Shown one piece after another: positions 34,214 through 42,642 of a DNA stretch of 58,540 nt; the stretch's first letter is position 1, and every line of letters begins with the position of its first letter. The stretch spans positions 1 to 58,540 of the forward strand of contig NZ_NSDG01000050.1 in NCBI RefSeq assembly GCF_002289345.1, given 5' to 3'. This DNA comes from Pseudoalteromonas sp. HM-SA03 (GTDB lineage: Bacteria; Pseudomonadota; Gammaproteobacteria; Enterobacterales; Alteromonadaceae). A model generated the notes under the pieces. It searched no databases and was not told the origin of the DNA. It saw only the letters and a program-made list of their open reading frames with translations. The position numbers and the translations under genes were made by a program.

Positions 34214-36739
34214 TTATCTTATGCCGTGTGCAAAGAACAACGCGTTATTTAGCAGCCGGCTAGAACCGAACCAAAAGCCACGAAATACCGGGTTGTCAGT
34301 CATTCCAACAGCCACCCCACGTCCAGACTTTGACGCAATCAAGACAGAGGAACCCGCGATCTGCTCAACGTTGATATTGTCAGTATACCCTGCCAATAAA
34401 GGCTTTTGAGTGTACGTCAACGACTCGATAAATGGCTTATTATTACGATGCATCACCCAAGTACTATTTTTAAAGACGGGTAATTCCCGATTCTCGAAGC
34501 CAAAAGACAAGGGGTGGCTTAAATCTAAACGCGCATCAAAAATTGCGCCGGCAATTCGCTGTTTTGCCGAAAGGCTATCTTGATCTGCAAAGGTGAGATT
34601 TTTGCTGTCAAACTGGGCTCGCATTTCTTTGCTTGACACCATTTCAGCGTCTAGTAGCTGCTGTTCGATTAGCCACTGCGCACCACGCTTTTGCCCCCAA
34701 ATCACACCGCCTTTAGCAACCCAACTCAAGAGCTTGGCTTTGCTCTTGTCACTTAAATCTCCATATTTACCATCAGCCAATAAAATATGGGTGTAGCGTG
34801 TAAGATCGAGTTTCTCGATGTGCTGCTTTTCCACAATCGACGGAGCAAGTTTTAAATGCCTATCCAAATGATACCAAAGCTCACCCGCTTCATATTGACT
34901 TACACCCGCACCACCTATGATGAGGATTTCTGGCTTTTGCAGCTGTAGCATTTGTCTTGAACCAAAATCGATGCCACTTTGTGTCATGCCTGTAGTCACA
35001 CTATATACTGGAAGTGAAAGCTCTCTGGCGATTGTTTCAAGCTCAGAAAACCAGTCCGCTTGCTGTTGAATACCACTTGCTATCACCAATGTACCGGCCT
35101 GAAAGTCATGAGAGCCTGAGGTTGTTGATGCTGAAAATGGTGACATTGCAGCTGCTACTTTCACTCCAGCCTGTAAAAGTCGATTTGCTAATTGTGGTGC
35201 CAGATAATGGTGCCATTCTATGGTGTAGGCATAACTTCCTGCAACGGGAGCCAATATATTTGAGTCAGTGCTCGATTCACCTTGAAGCTTTAAACCCCAG
35301 CCACTTTTTACTGCGGCAAAATCTAAATCATAAGCATACGGCATCGTCCAACCTGAAACATCGTAAAACGTGTTGTCCTTAAAATGCGTCTGCGTGCTAA
35401 ATAGTGCTTTTATCAAGCGATATTGCGGCTGGGCTAGTGGAATGTATAAATCCCCTTGCTGATATTCGGTGTTATCAACCTCTTTGGCTTTTGAGAGGTA
35501 TTTCACCTCTATCTGATGCTGTTTCAATAAATCTACAAACGCTTGAAAACGGTAGTTATCTTTGCCGCGAGCAACAACGTAACCGTTGATTTCATCTTTA
35601 CTCGCAAGCTCGTTCGCTTGTTGATAAAACTGCTGCTGATAATCAAGTAAAGCGCGTCGATGCGTTATGCTGGCTTGGAATGTCGAGAGACTCGTCGTGA
35701 CCTGATTTTTAATCGTTTCAGGAAAACTCAACACGCCATACTGAGTTTCTTGTGCATGCCCTCTACTACTAGCTTGTTCGAATAAAATGCCAACCGCACC
35801 ATTTACGTCGGGGTACGTAGAGCCTTTGCCATAATAAAAGTCATCAAAACTCTCTTGAGTAAAATATAACCCCCCTTGCGCATCAAGAGCTTTGGCATGA
35901 AACTTACCAATCTCGTTGGTTAGCGCTACGTTTTGTAATGGGGTAATTGGGTGAGTTCTTGATGGGATCCCTGGTTGGAAAAAATACGTACTATTTGGTC
36001 CCATTTCATGAAAATCGGTCAGTACGTTTGGTTTCCAACGATGGAACGCTTTGATCCGTGCTTTTGACTCAGGATGTTGTAGTAGTAACCAGTCACGATT
36101 GAGGTCAAACCAATAATGGTTAGTGCGACTAGAAGGCCAAGACTCATTATGCTCACGATGTGCAGGATCGGTTGATAGAGACATGCTCTTATTGGCGTTT
36201 GCCCATGTAGCAAAACGTGATAAGCCATCAGGGTTTAAAGCTGGATCTAACAATATCACCGCATTATCAAGGAGCTGCGTAACAGACTCGCCCTGCGCCG
36301 CAGCTAAATAATATGCCATGAGTACCGCGGCATTGCTTCCTGAAGACTCATTACCGTGCACGCTATAGCCCATCCACATCACAACTGGCTGGTCTGAACG
36401 GCTTTGGCTACTGCTCAATGAAGCAATATGATCTTGCTGAATACGCGCCAAGTTTTGTTGGTTTTGTGGCGAGCTCGCTTTTAGGAGTAACAAAGGACGC
36501 CGCTCATGGCTAAACCCGATTGTTTCGACACTCAACCTTGGGCTTTCACTTGCAAGGGTATGTAGATAATTAACGATTTGATCGTGGCGCAAATGCCACT
36601 GCCCCACTTCATATCCAAATGCTTGTTTTGGCGTAGTTATTTTGGGATTAAATTTTACTTCATCGCCAAAATAATAGGCAATGGGCTTGGCCTGCAAGCT
36701 AAAGCTCAACAGCACGATAATACAGCTTATTAACCGCAT
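34214..36739 (-). CDS. secreted M14-family zinc carboxypeptidase-like protein
   Basis: This 841-residue protein starts with a signal peptide (about 1-17, ending LQA). The M14 metallopeptidase domain (about 45-340) shows the zinc-binding HxxE in MGYSVHGNESSGSN (H128, E131), a third His candidate in LTDFHEMGPN, and a catalytic Glu candidate in GILFEQASSRG. The long C-terminal half is a glutamine-amidotransferase-like or accessory region without an obvious motif. It probably degrades peptides in the periplasm or outside the cell and could be a T2SS substrate. It sits between comF and nfuA, convergent with the former and divergent from the latter. Confidence 0.87.
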   Translation of the reverse strand: MRLISCIIVLLSFSLQAKPIAYYFGDEVKFNPKITTPKQAFGYEVGQWHLRHDQIVNYLHTLASESPRLSVETIGFSHERRPLLLLKASSPQNQQNLARIQQDHIASLSSSQSRSDQPVVMWMGYSVHGNESSGSNAAVLMAYYLAAAQGESVTQLLDNAVILLDPALNPDGLSRFATWANANKSMSLSTDPAHREHNESWPSSRTNHYWFDLNRDWLLLQHPESKARIKAFHRWKPNVLTDFHEMGPNSTYFFQPGIPSRTHPITPLQNVALTNEIGKFHAKALDAQGGLYFTQESFDDFYYGKGSTYPDVNGAVGILFEQASSRGHAQETQYGVLSFPETIKNQVTTSLSTFQASITHRRALLDYQQQFYQQANELASKDEINGYVVARGKDNYRFQAFVDLLKQHQIEVKYLSKAKEVDNTEYQQGDLYIPLAQPQYRLIKALFSTQTHFKDNTFYDVSGWTMPYAYDLDFAAVKSGWGLKLQGESSTDSNILAPVAGSYAYTIEWHHYLAPQLANRLLQAGVKVAAAMSPFSASTTSGSHDFQAGTLVIASGIQQQADWFSELETIARELSLPVYSVTTGMTQSGIDFGSRQMLQLQKPEILIIGGAGVSQYEAGELWYHLDRHLKLAPSIVEKQHIEKLDLTRYTHILLADGKYGDLSDKSKAKLLSWVAKGGVIWGQKRGAQWLIEQQLLDAEMVSSKEMRAQFDSKNLTFADQDSLSAKQRIAGAIFDARLDLSHPLSFGFENRELPVFKNSTWVMHRNNKPFIESLTYTQKPLLAGYTDNINVEQIAGSSVLIASKSGRGVAVGMTDNPVFRGFWFGSSRLLNNALFFAHGIR

Positions 36740-36849
36740 GATAATGTCCTTTAATTCCGATTACTTTTCAAGCTAACAAGCGTGCCGCCGATTGCCAAAT
36801 TTTTACGCCGAACACTAGCGACAACACGACGAGGAGAGTATGATACGTA

Positions 36850-36874
36850 TTAACCGAGTAATTTAGTCAAGTAT
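36850..36874 (+). promoter_or_regulatory. IscR type 1-like binding site upstream of nfuA
   Basis: This 25-base site matches the IscR type 1 consensus (ATASYYGACTRWWWYAGTCRRSTAT as recalled) at 22 of 25 positions; the right half ends TTTAGTCAAGTAT. It lies 10 bases before the nfuA ATG. [2Fe-2S]-IscR binding here would repress nfuA when iron-sulfur supply is adequate. The match was made by eye. Confidence 0.65.
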
Positions 36875-36884
36875 AGAGCGAATT

Positions 36885-37460
36885 ATGATCCATATTTCAG
36901 ATTCTGCCCAAAGCCATTTCGCGAAACTATTAGCCGATCAGGCTGAAGGCACTAATATTAGAGTTTTCGTGGTTAATCCAGGCACCTCTCAAGCTGAGTG
37001 TGGCGTGTCATATTGCCCAGCAGATGCCGTTGAACAAAGCGATATCCGCTTACCGTTTAATGGTTTTGAAGCCATCGTTGATGAAGAAAGTGCACCATTT
37101 TTAGAAGAAGCCGATATCGATTTCGTTACCGATAAAATGGGGAGTCAGTTGACGCTTAAGGCACCAAATGCCAAAGCGAAACGATTACGTGACGATGCGA
37201 GCCTTGCTGAGCGCGTAGAGCACATGCTTGTGACAGAAGTAAATCCACAATTGGCCAATCATGGTGGTCAAGTTAGCCTAGTAGAAATTACCGCAGATGG
37301 TATTGCAGTACTTCAATTCGGCGGTGGTTGTAACGGCTGCTCAATGATTGATGTCACATTGAAAGAAGGCATCGAAAAAGAGATGATCGCTAAGTTTGAA
37401 GAAATCAATGGCGTACGTGACATCACAGAGCACGCGCGTGGCGAACACTCCTACTATTAA
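36885..37460 (+). CDS. nfuA: Fe-S biogenesis protein NfuA
   Basis: NfuA is a carrier that delivers [4Fe-4S] clusters to client enzymes. The 191 residues comprise an N-terminal degenerate A-type domain (about 1-95) lacking the full cysteine set and a C-terminal Nfu domain with GGGCNGCSM (C149, C152). The length equals that of E. coli NfuA. The start is ATG with GAGCG upstream, close to an IscR-type site. The next gene overlaps by one base. Confidence 0.96.
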   Translation: MIHISDSAQSHFAKLLADQAEGTNIRVFVVNPGTSQAECGVSYCPADAVEQSDIRLPFNGFEAIVDEESAPFLEEADIDFVTDKMGSQLTLKAPNAKAKRLRDDASLAERVEHMLVTEVNPQLANHGGQVSLVEITADGIAVLQFGGGCNGCSMIDVTLKEGIEKEMIAKFEEINGVRDITEHARGEHSYY

Positions 37461-37738
37461 TGAGCAAAACCCTCATTTATCGCTTAGGGTCTCACCCTAA
37501 GCGAAGCCTCAAATTTTTCCTTTTTGGCCTTGTTATTGTGTTACTCGCGGGTGCTTTAATCGCACTGGGTTATTATCAAGATCATCGCTTTCAAATCGCA
37601 GGTTTAGTGCTTTTACTTCCTGGTTTGTGCTGTGCCTTTTACGGTTATATTGGCATTTTTGCTAATCGCTTTTCTCAAGTGATAGAAGCCAGAGAGAAAC
37701 GCCGCCAAGCCCTAAAAGATAACGACCCATTTGCTTAA
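37460..37738 (+). CDS. small inner-membrane protein
   Basis: This 92-residue protein has two hydrophobic helices (about 19-37 and 46-67) and a basic C-terminal tail (EAREKRRQALKDND). Its ATG overlaps the nfuA stop (TAATG), so it is translationally coupled to nfuA. I do not recognise a family; a link to iron-sulfur metabolism is only suggested by position. Confidence 0.8.
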   Translation: MSKTLIYRLGSHPKRSLKFFLFGLVIVLLAGALIALGYYQDHRFQIAGLVLLLPGLCCAFYGYIGIFANRFSQVIEAREKRRQALKDNDPFA

Positions 37739-37748
37739 CGCAACTCCA

Positions 37749-39083
37749 TTATTCGAGTAAAGCAGCTTCTCGAGAGAGCTGATGATATTTATATGCCAAG
37801 GTCAATCCACGTAACCCCATAAAACAACTCATCGCAAGCCAGAGCGCATGGTTACCGAGTGGCAATGCAATCAAAAACGGCAAGAAGAAACCGAATACCG
37901 CAGAAACTAGCATGCTATTTCGCATTTCTTTAGCACGAGTAAGCCCAACAAAGATGCCGTCAAACAAAAAGCAACTCATAGCAATCAAAGGTAATAGCAC
38001 CAACCAAGGTAAGTAAGTACCTGCCAACGTTATTACTTCGGGGATATTGGTTAATAAGCTAATGATCCAGCCACCAGCTAGATAAAAAATAGCACTATAT
38101 AAAAGCGCAAATGCAGCCCCCCAGAACAGGCTTACTTTTACCCATAATTGCAATTGTCCTAACGAGCCTTGTCCTTTTGCTCTGCCGACCTTAGCCTCCG
38201 CAGCATAAGCGATACCATCCATCGCAAAGCTGACTAACATCAAAAAATTCAGTAAGACAGCGTTGGCCGCTAATGTGATCTCACCAAGCCTTGCGCCATA
38301 GAAAGTCATGAAACTAAAGCAGAGTTGTAAGATCAAGGAACGAATAAAAATATCACGATTCAAGGTGAGTAAACTGATCCACTGTGCGCGCTTTGGTAGA
38401 GTGAATTTCAACGTAATACCGTGACGCTTTGCGACCAATGCGCTCAAAAACAAGGATAAGCCTAATGCCGAATAGTCTGCAATCAGTGAAGCCCAAGCTG
38501 CACCAGCTACTCCCCACTCAAATCCGACAACAAATAAAATGTCCAAGACTATATTCACTATGTTTGTGAACAACACCAGATAGAATGGTCCTCGTCCGTA
38601 ATGCATCCCAAGCATAAAGCCCAGCAACACAAGATTTAACATTGCTGCAGGCGCACTAAATACACGGATCTGAAAATATAATTTTGCCTGCTCAAATACT
38701 TCACTAGAAGCATTTGAAAGCTGAGCAATAACTTGGATCAGCAGAGGAGATAACACAATCAAACTCACGGCAAAGAGCAGCGCAATGAGCATACTGGTAT
38801 ATAGTGAACGTGTTAGTTTGTCATGGTCTTGCTGGCCGCTTGATTGAGCAATCACGCCTGTTGTACTCATTCGCAGAAAACTTGCAAGCCAAAATAATAC
38901 CGAAATAGCGCTAGAACCGAGCGCAATTCCAGCCAAAAAATGCGCATCCCCCATATGACCAATCACTGCTGTATCGACTAACCCTAACAGTGGCACCGTA
39001 ATATTTGATAGTATCATCGGACCTGCAAGTAGTAAGAGGCTCAGATGTTGCGCTTTATGGCATTTAAGAAATTGATACAACAT
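37749..39083 (-). CDS. MATE family efflux transporter (DinF-like)
   Basis: This 444-residue protein has about 12 membrane helices and the MATE/DinF start AGPMILSNITVPLLGLVDTAVIGHMG. MATE transporters export cationic drugs or metabolites with Na+ or H+ coupling. The closest named type is DinF, but I saw no SOS box near its start. It has an ATG without a clear RBS. The first 39 bases overlap the start of the divergent deacetylase gene, so the two promoters must lie inside each other's coding regions. Confidence 0.88.
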   Translation of the reverse strand: MLYQFLKCHKAQHLSLLLLAGPMILSNITVPLLGLVDTAVIGHMGDAHFLAGIALGSSAISVLFWLASFLRMSTTGVIAQSSGQQDHDKLTRSLYTSMLIALLFAVSLIVLSPLLIQVIAQLSNASSEVFEQAKLYFQIRVFSAPAAMLNLVLLGFMLGMHYGRGPFYLVLFTNIVNIVLDILFVVGFEWGVAGAAWASLIADYSALGLSLFLSALVAKRHGITLKFTLPKRAQWISLLTLNRDIFIRSLILQLCFSFMTFYGARLGEITLAANAVLLNFLMLVSFAMDGIAYAAEAKVGRAKGQGSLGQLQLWVKVSLFWGAAFALLYSAIFYLAGGWIISLLTNIPEVITLAGTYLPWLVLLPLIAMSCFLFDGIFVGLTRAKEMRNSMLVSAVFGFFLPFLIALPLGNHALWLAMSCFMGLRGLTLAYKYHQLSREAALLE

Positions 39084-40088
39084 ATTATTTTTGGTTTGGC
39101 CCTATTCTCAGCAAATAGTTGGAGTGCGGTTATCTTACAGTATCATCACGTGAGTGAGAAACTCCCGGCGGTTACGAGCGTGAGTGAAGAAACCTTTAAA
39201 TCTCATCTTAACCACATTAAAGAACATGGTTTTTCGGTGATACCTTTACCACAGCTGTTAGATAGCCTGAAATCGGGTAAGTCTTTACCAGAAAAAACGT
39301 TAGCTATCACCTTCGATGATGGCTATGAAAACAATATCACTGCAGCGGCCCCGATCCTGGAATCTTTTGGCTTTCCCTATACTATTTTCGTCAACCCTCA
39401 ACTTATTGACGAAAAGAAAAGCTATGTCATGACGTGGGATGAGCTGAGGGTATTAGCAAAACGCGGTGCAATTATCGCAAATCATAGTGCTAAGCACGAT
39501 TACCTCCATCTCAAACTAAAAAATGAAACAGTGGCGCAGTGGCGTGCGCGTGTTGAGCACGATATCACATGGTCACAGCAGCGTATTAAAGAAGAAATTG
39601 GCCACGATTACCCATACCTCGCATACCCTTACGGCGAGTTTAACCATGAATTACAAAAACTAGTGACTGAACTTGGACTTATTGGTATTGGGCAACACTC
39701 AGGTGCGGTTGGTATTTCTTCAGATTTTACACGTATCGCTCGCTTTCCCGCATCGGGAAATTACAGCAACTTAGAAACATTAAAAACTAAGCTCGAGACC
39801 AAAGCGTTCTCTCTACAAAAATTAGAGTACCTTGATAGCGTCACGAACAATAAAACCCCGGCAATCACGTTGTATTTTAACAATAAGGATTTTCATCAGA
39901 GTCAATTTGCATGCTACGTTTCAGGTGTTGGGCAAGCTGAGCTGACGTGGCTATCAGAAACTAGCGTACGTATTCAAACCCCGAAAGCACTATCCATAGG
40001 ACGGTCACGATATAACTGTACTGCGCCTTCAATCAAATACACAGGACGGTATTATTGGTTTTCACAACCTTGGGTTATTGAAAAATAA
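39045..40088 (+). CDS. secreted polysaccharide deacetylase family protein
   Basis: This 347-residue protein has a signal peptide (about 1-28, ending SWSA) and a NodB-type deacetylase domain (about 85-240). It has the catalytic/metal motif AITFDDGYENN (D91, D92) and the zinc-binding H146 and H150 in NHSAKHDYLHL. It resembles PgaB-like N-deacetylases acting on poly-N-acetylglucosamine or related glycans; the substrate is unknown. AAGAGG lies 5 bases before the ATG at 39045; a second ATG at 39057 is possible. It is divergent from and overlaps the MATE gene. Confidence 0.88.
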   Translation: MLRFMAFKKLIQHIIFGLALFSANSWSAVILQYHHVSEKLPAVTSVSEETFKSHLNHIKEHGFSVIPLPQLLDSLKSGKSLPEKTLAITFDDGYENNITAAAPILESFGFPYTIFVNPQLIDEKKSYVMTWDELRVLAKRGAIIANHSAKHDYLHLKLKNETVAQWRARVEHDITWSQQRIKEEIGHDYPYLAYPYGEFNHELQKLVTELGLIGIGQHSGAVGISSDFTRIARFPASGNYSNLETLKTKLETKAFSLQKLEYLDSVTNNKTPAITLYFNNKDFHQSQFACYVSGVGQAELTWLSETSVRIQTPKALSIGRSRYNCTAPSIKYTGRYYWFSQPWVIEK

Positions 40089-40095
40089 CAGCTTT

Positions 40096-40130
40096 GGGTA
40101 GGAACAAATTAGCTCTTACCCTTACTTTTT
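40096..40130 (+). terminator. terminator between the deacetylase and cheB
   Basis: A 10-position stem with one mismatch (GGGTAGGAAC / GCTCTTACCC) has a 6-base loop and is followed by TTACTTTTT on the plus strand. It overlaps the last codons of cheB and suits the deacetylase transcript. Confidence 0.6.
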
Positions 40131-41150
40131 AACCGCGCTCAGCATGGTTTCAGTCACTTTACTCAAAGGTACCAGACTTTGCACTGCACCAAGCTCGTAC
40201 GCTGCCCTAGGCATTCCCCATACCACACAGCTAAGTTCATCTTGTGCAAATGTATTAGCACCAGCGGCTTTCAAAGCTAGCATTGCTTTTGCGCCATCAC
40301 TGCCCATTCCCGTGAGCATAGCAGCACAAACATGCTTGCCCATTGGCACAAGAGAGTTAAATAACACTTCAACGGAAGGTCTATGACGATTAACAGGCTC
40401 AGTATCATCTAATCGGCAGACATATCCGGTTGCAGTGTGTGCCACCTTAAGATGTTTGTCTCCCGGTGCGATGAATACATGACCAGGTAATAAAACATCA
40501 CCATCTTCCGCTTCTTTGACTGATACCGCACAGGTGCGATCCATTCTTTGCGCGAATGAGGTACTGAAAACTGGTGGGATATGTTGGGTGATAACAACAG
40601 GAGGCGCGTGTGTTGGTAATCGCATAAGTACCTCTCTGATAGCTTCAGTTCCTCCAGTTGAGGCGCCTATGGCTAAAATAGTATTACGCGAAAATGTATA
40701 ATTACGGCCAATTTCTAATTCGCTTTCCTGTTTTGGTGCTTTAAAAGCCCTCACTCGTGCACCGGCCGCTACTCTAATCTTCTTAACCAGTATATCGGAA
40801 TAAGACATTAAGGTATCAGCAACATTGCTGGTGGGCTTAGAAATAAAATCAACTGCACCTAACTCTAGTGCTTCTATCGTGGCGGGTGAGCCCTCTTGGG
40901 TCAACGTAGATATCATCACAACAGGCATAGGCCTTAAACGCATTAAGTTTTTAAGAAAATTAATGCCATTCATTTTTGGCATTTCTATATCCAAAGTTAA
41001 TACGTCAGGCGAAGTAGATTTAATGAGCTCTCTAGCTTCATAAGGGTCTTCCGCGGTGCCAACGACTTTAATACCATCCGCCTGACCTAGTATTTCTTTT
41101 AACAACCCACGAATTAACGGCGAGTCGTCAACAATCAGAACTTTGATCAT
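40122..41150 (-). CDS. cheB: chemotaxis protein-glutamate methylesterase/deamidase CheB
   Basis: CheB removes methyl groups from receptors for adaptation, once phosphorylated by CheA. The 342 residues comprise an N-terminal receiver (phosphoacceptor D54 in LTLDIEMPKMNG) and a C-terminal methylesterase domain with the catalytic triad S164 (IGASTGG), H190 (ITQHIPP) and D285 (GMGSDGAKAM). It is the last gene of the chemotaxis operon, 9 bases after cheD. Confidence 0.95.
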   Translation of the reverse strand: MIKVLIVDDSPLIRGLLKEILGQADGIKVVGTAEDPYEARELIKSTSPDVLTLDIEMPKMNGINFLKNLMRLRPMPVVMISTLTQEGSPATIEALELGAVDFISKPTSNVADTLMSYSDILVKKIRVAAGARVRAFKAPKQESELEIGRNYTFSRNTILAIGASTGGTEAIREVLMRLPTHAPPVVITQHIPPVFSTSFAQRMDRTCAVSVKEAEDGDVLLPGHVFIAPGDKHLKVAHTATGYVCRLDDTEPVNRHRPSVEVLFNSLVPMGKHVCAAMLTGMGSDGAKAMLALKAAGANTFAQDELSCVVWGMPRAAYELGAVQSLVPLSKVTETMLSAVKK

Positions 41151-41159
41151 ATTTCACAC

Positions 41160-41774
41160 CTAAAATAGCTCAATATCCGTTTTATTGTCTTGAGCCTCAA
41201 TGTCATGTAAGTAACGCACTTCACGTTGTTCAATTGTGTTATTGTGCATGGTTCGTAACTTTTTCACTTGCGCTTTGCCACTTTGAGGATGAAAGATAAC
41301 TTTTCTTGGCCAGGGGCCACCTACATCCTGTGAAATTAAATTCAAACTTTCCTCTTCCACATAGGCTTGAGCAAACCTGATGTTCCCTTCCCCAATATCA
41401 GTCATTGCGCTAATAATTTTTCCACCGCCAAAAAGTTTGATTTTTAAATTGCTTCTAGACGCCCCATTTTTGAGTACTTCATTTATCAGATACTCCATCG
41501 CCCAGTTACCATAACGACAACTTAGGTCATCCGCATGCACTTCTCGTAGCGCTTTCGCTCCGGGTAACATAAAGTGATTCATACCACCTATCCCCAATTT
41601 CTCGTCATATACGCAAGCTGCAATACAAGACCCTAATACCGTCGAAATCAATTCGTCCTGCTTAGATACATAAAATTCCCCAGGTAATACTTTTGCAACG
41701 ACTTTAGAACGTCCTGAATCCCAAAAGCGTTTTACATGTTCGAATCCTCTGAGAACAGGTCTAAACTCTCTCAT
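41160..41774 (-). CDS. cheD: chemoreceptor glutamine deamidase CheD
   Basis: CheD deamidates glutamines of chemoreceptors and can modulate CheC-type phosphatases. The 204-residue protein has the catalytic pair C50 (TVLGSCIAAC) and H67 (GGMNHFMLPG). Its ATG lies 14 bases inside the end of cheR, in a different frame, and both proteins happen to start MREF. Translation is likely coupled. Confidence 0.95.
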   Translation of the reverse strand: MREFRPVLRGFEHVKRFWDSGRSKVVAKVLPGEFYVSKQDELISTVLGSCIAACVYDEKLGIGGMNHFMLPGAKALREVHADDLSCRYGNWAMEYLINEVLKNGASRSNLKIKLFGGGKIISAMTDIGEGNIRFAQAYVEEESLNLISQDVGGPWPRKVIFHPQSGKAQVKKLRTMHNNTIEQREVRYLHDIEAQDNKTDIELF

Positions 41775-42591
41775 TCAACTGGCCTTTTTGATAAATGGTT
41801 TTACCTAGGTTTTTAAATTCCAGATGCTCTTTTCCCATCGTCTCGGAGTGCCCGATAAGTAAGTAACCATTGGGAACTAACATGTCATGATATTGCTCAA
41901 ACAATTTATCTTTGGTTTCTTTATCAAAATAAATCAAAACATTACGACAGAAAATAACATCAAAGGGTCCTTTCATTGGCCATGGCTCTAGAAGATTAAG
42001 TCGTTTAAAATGGATGAAAGATTGCAATTTAGGCTTCACTTTATACATTGCTCCATCTGCACTTCTAAGAAACCATTTTTTGAGCTTATCTTCATCTAAA
42101 CCCGTGACGTTATTTGCCGTATATTCTCCGAGACTCGCTTTGCCCAAGACGTTGGAATCTAGATCTGTTGCTAGCACTTTGACGTCCCAACCACTTGGAA
42201 AAGCATTCGCAATGGTCATCGCGATACTATAAGGCTCTTCACCTGTAGAGCATCCAGCAGACCAGATCCGAACTCTTCTATCGTGTTTGTGCCTGGCAAT
42301 AATTTCAGGAACTATTCTTTTCGTTAAGAACTCGAAGTGATGATTTTCTCGAAAGAAAGAAGTTAAGTTAGTTGTTATTGCATTAATAAAATGGCTAAAC
42401 TCAACATCTTGATTTTCTTCCAAAAAAGATAAATACGCCTCAAATGATTTTAGCCCGTTGGCTCTTATGCGCCTTGCCAACCTTGAGTAAACCATTTCCC
42501 TTTTATGCGGCCCGAGTACTATGCCGCATGTGTCATAGACCCGAGCCGAAATTTCCGAAAAATCCTTATCGGTCAACAGAAACTCTCGCAT
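41761..42591 (-). CDS. cheR: chemotaxis protein methyltransferase CheR
   Basis: CheR methylates receptor glutamates using S-adenosylmethionine. The 276-residue protein has an N-terminal helical domain and a methyltransferase fold with WSAGCSTGEEPYSIAM (about 109-124) and FDVIFCRNVLIYFD (about 207-220). The beta-subdomain that binds receptor pentapeptides is present. It lies directly downstream of a receptor whose C-terminus ends in such a pentapeptide. Confidence 0.95.
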   Translation of the reverse strand: MREFLLTDKDFSEISARVYDTCGIVLGPHKREMVYSRLARRIRANGLKSFEAYLSFLEENQDVEFSHFINAITTNLTSFFRENHHFEFLTKRIVPEIIARHKHDRRVRIWSAGCSTGEEPYSIAMTIANAFPSGWDVKVLATDLDSNVLGKASLGEYTANNVTGLDEDKLKKWFLRSADGAMYKVKPKLQSFIHFKRLNLLEPWPMKGPFDVIFCRNVLIYFDKETKDKLFEQYHDMLVPNGYLLIGHSETMGKEHLEFKNLGKTIYQKGQLNERV

Positions 42592-42642
42592 CGTCGTATT
42601 CCTTCAGCCAACCCCACTAAGGAATTGATCTATTACCAAACC

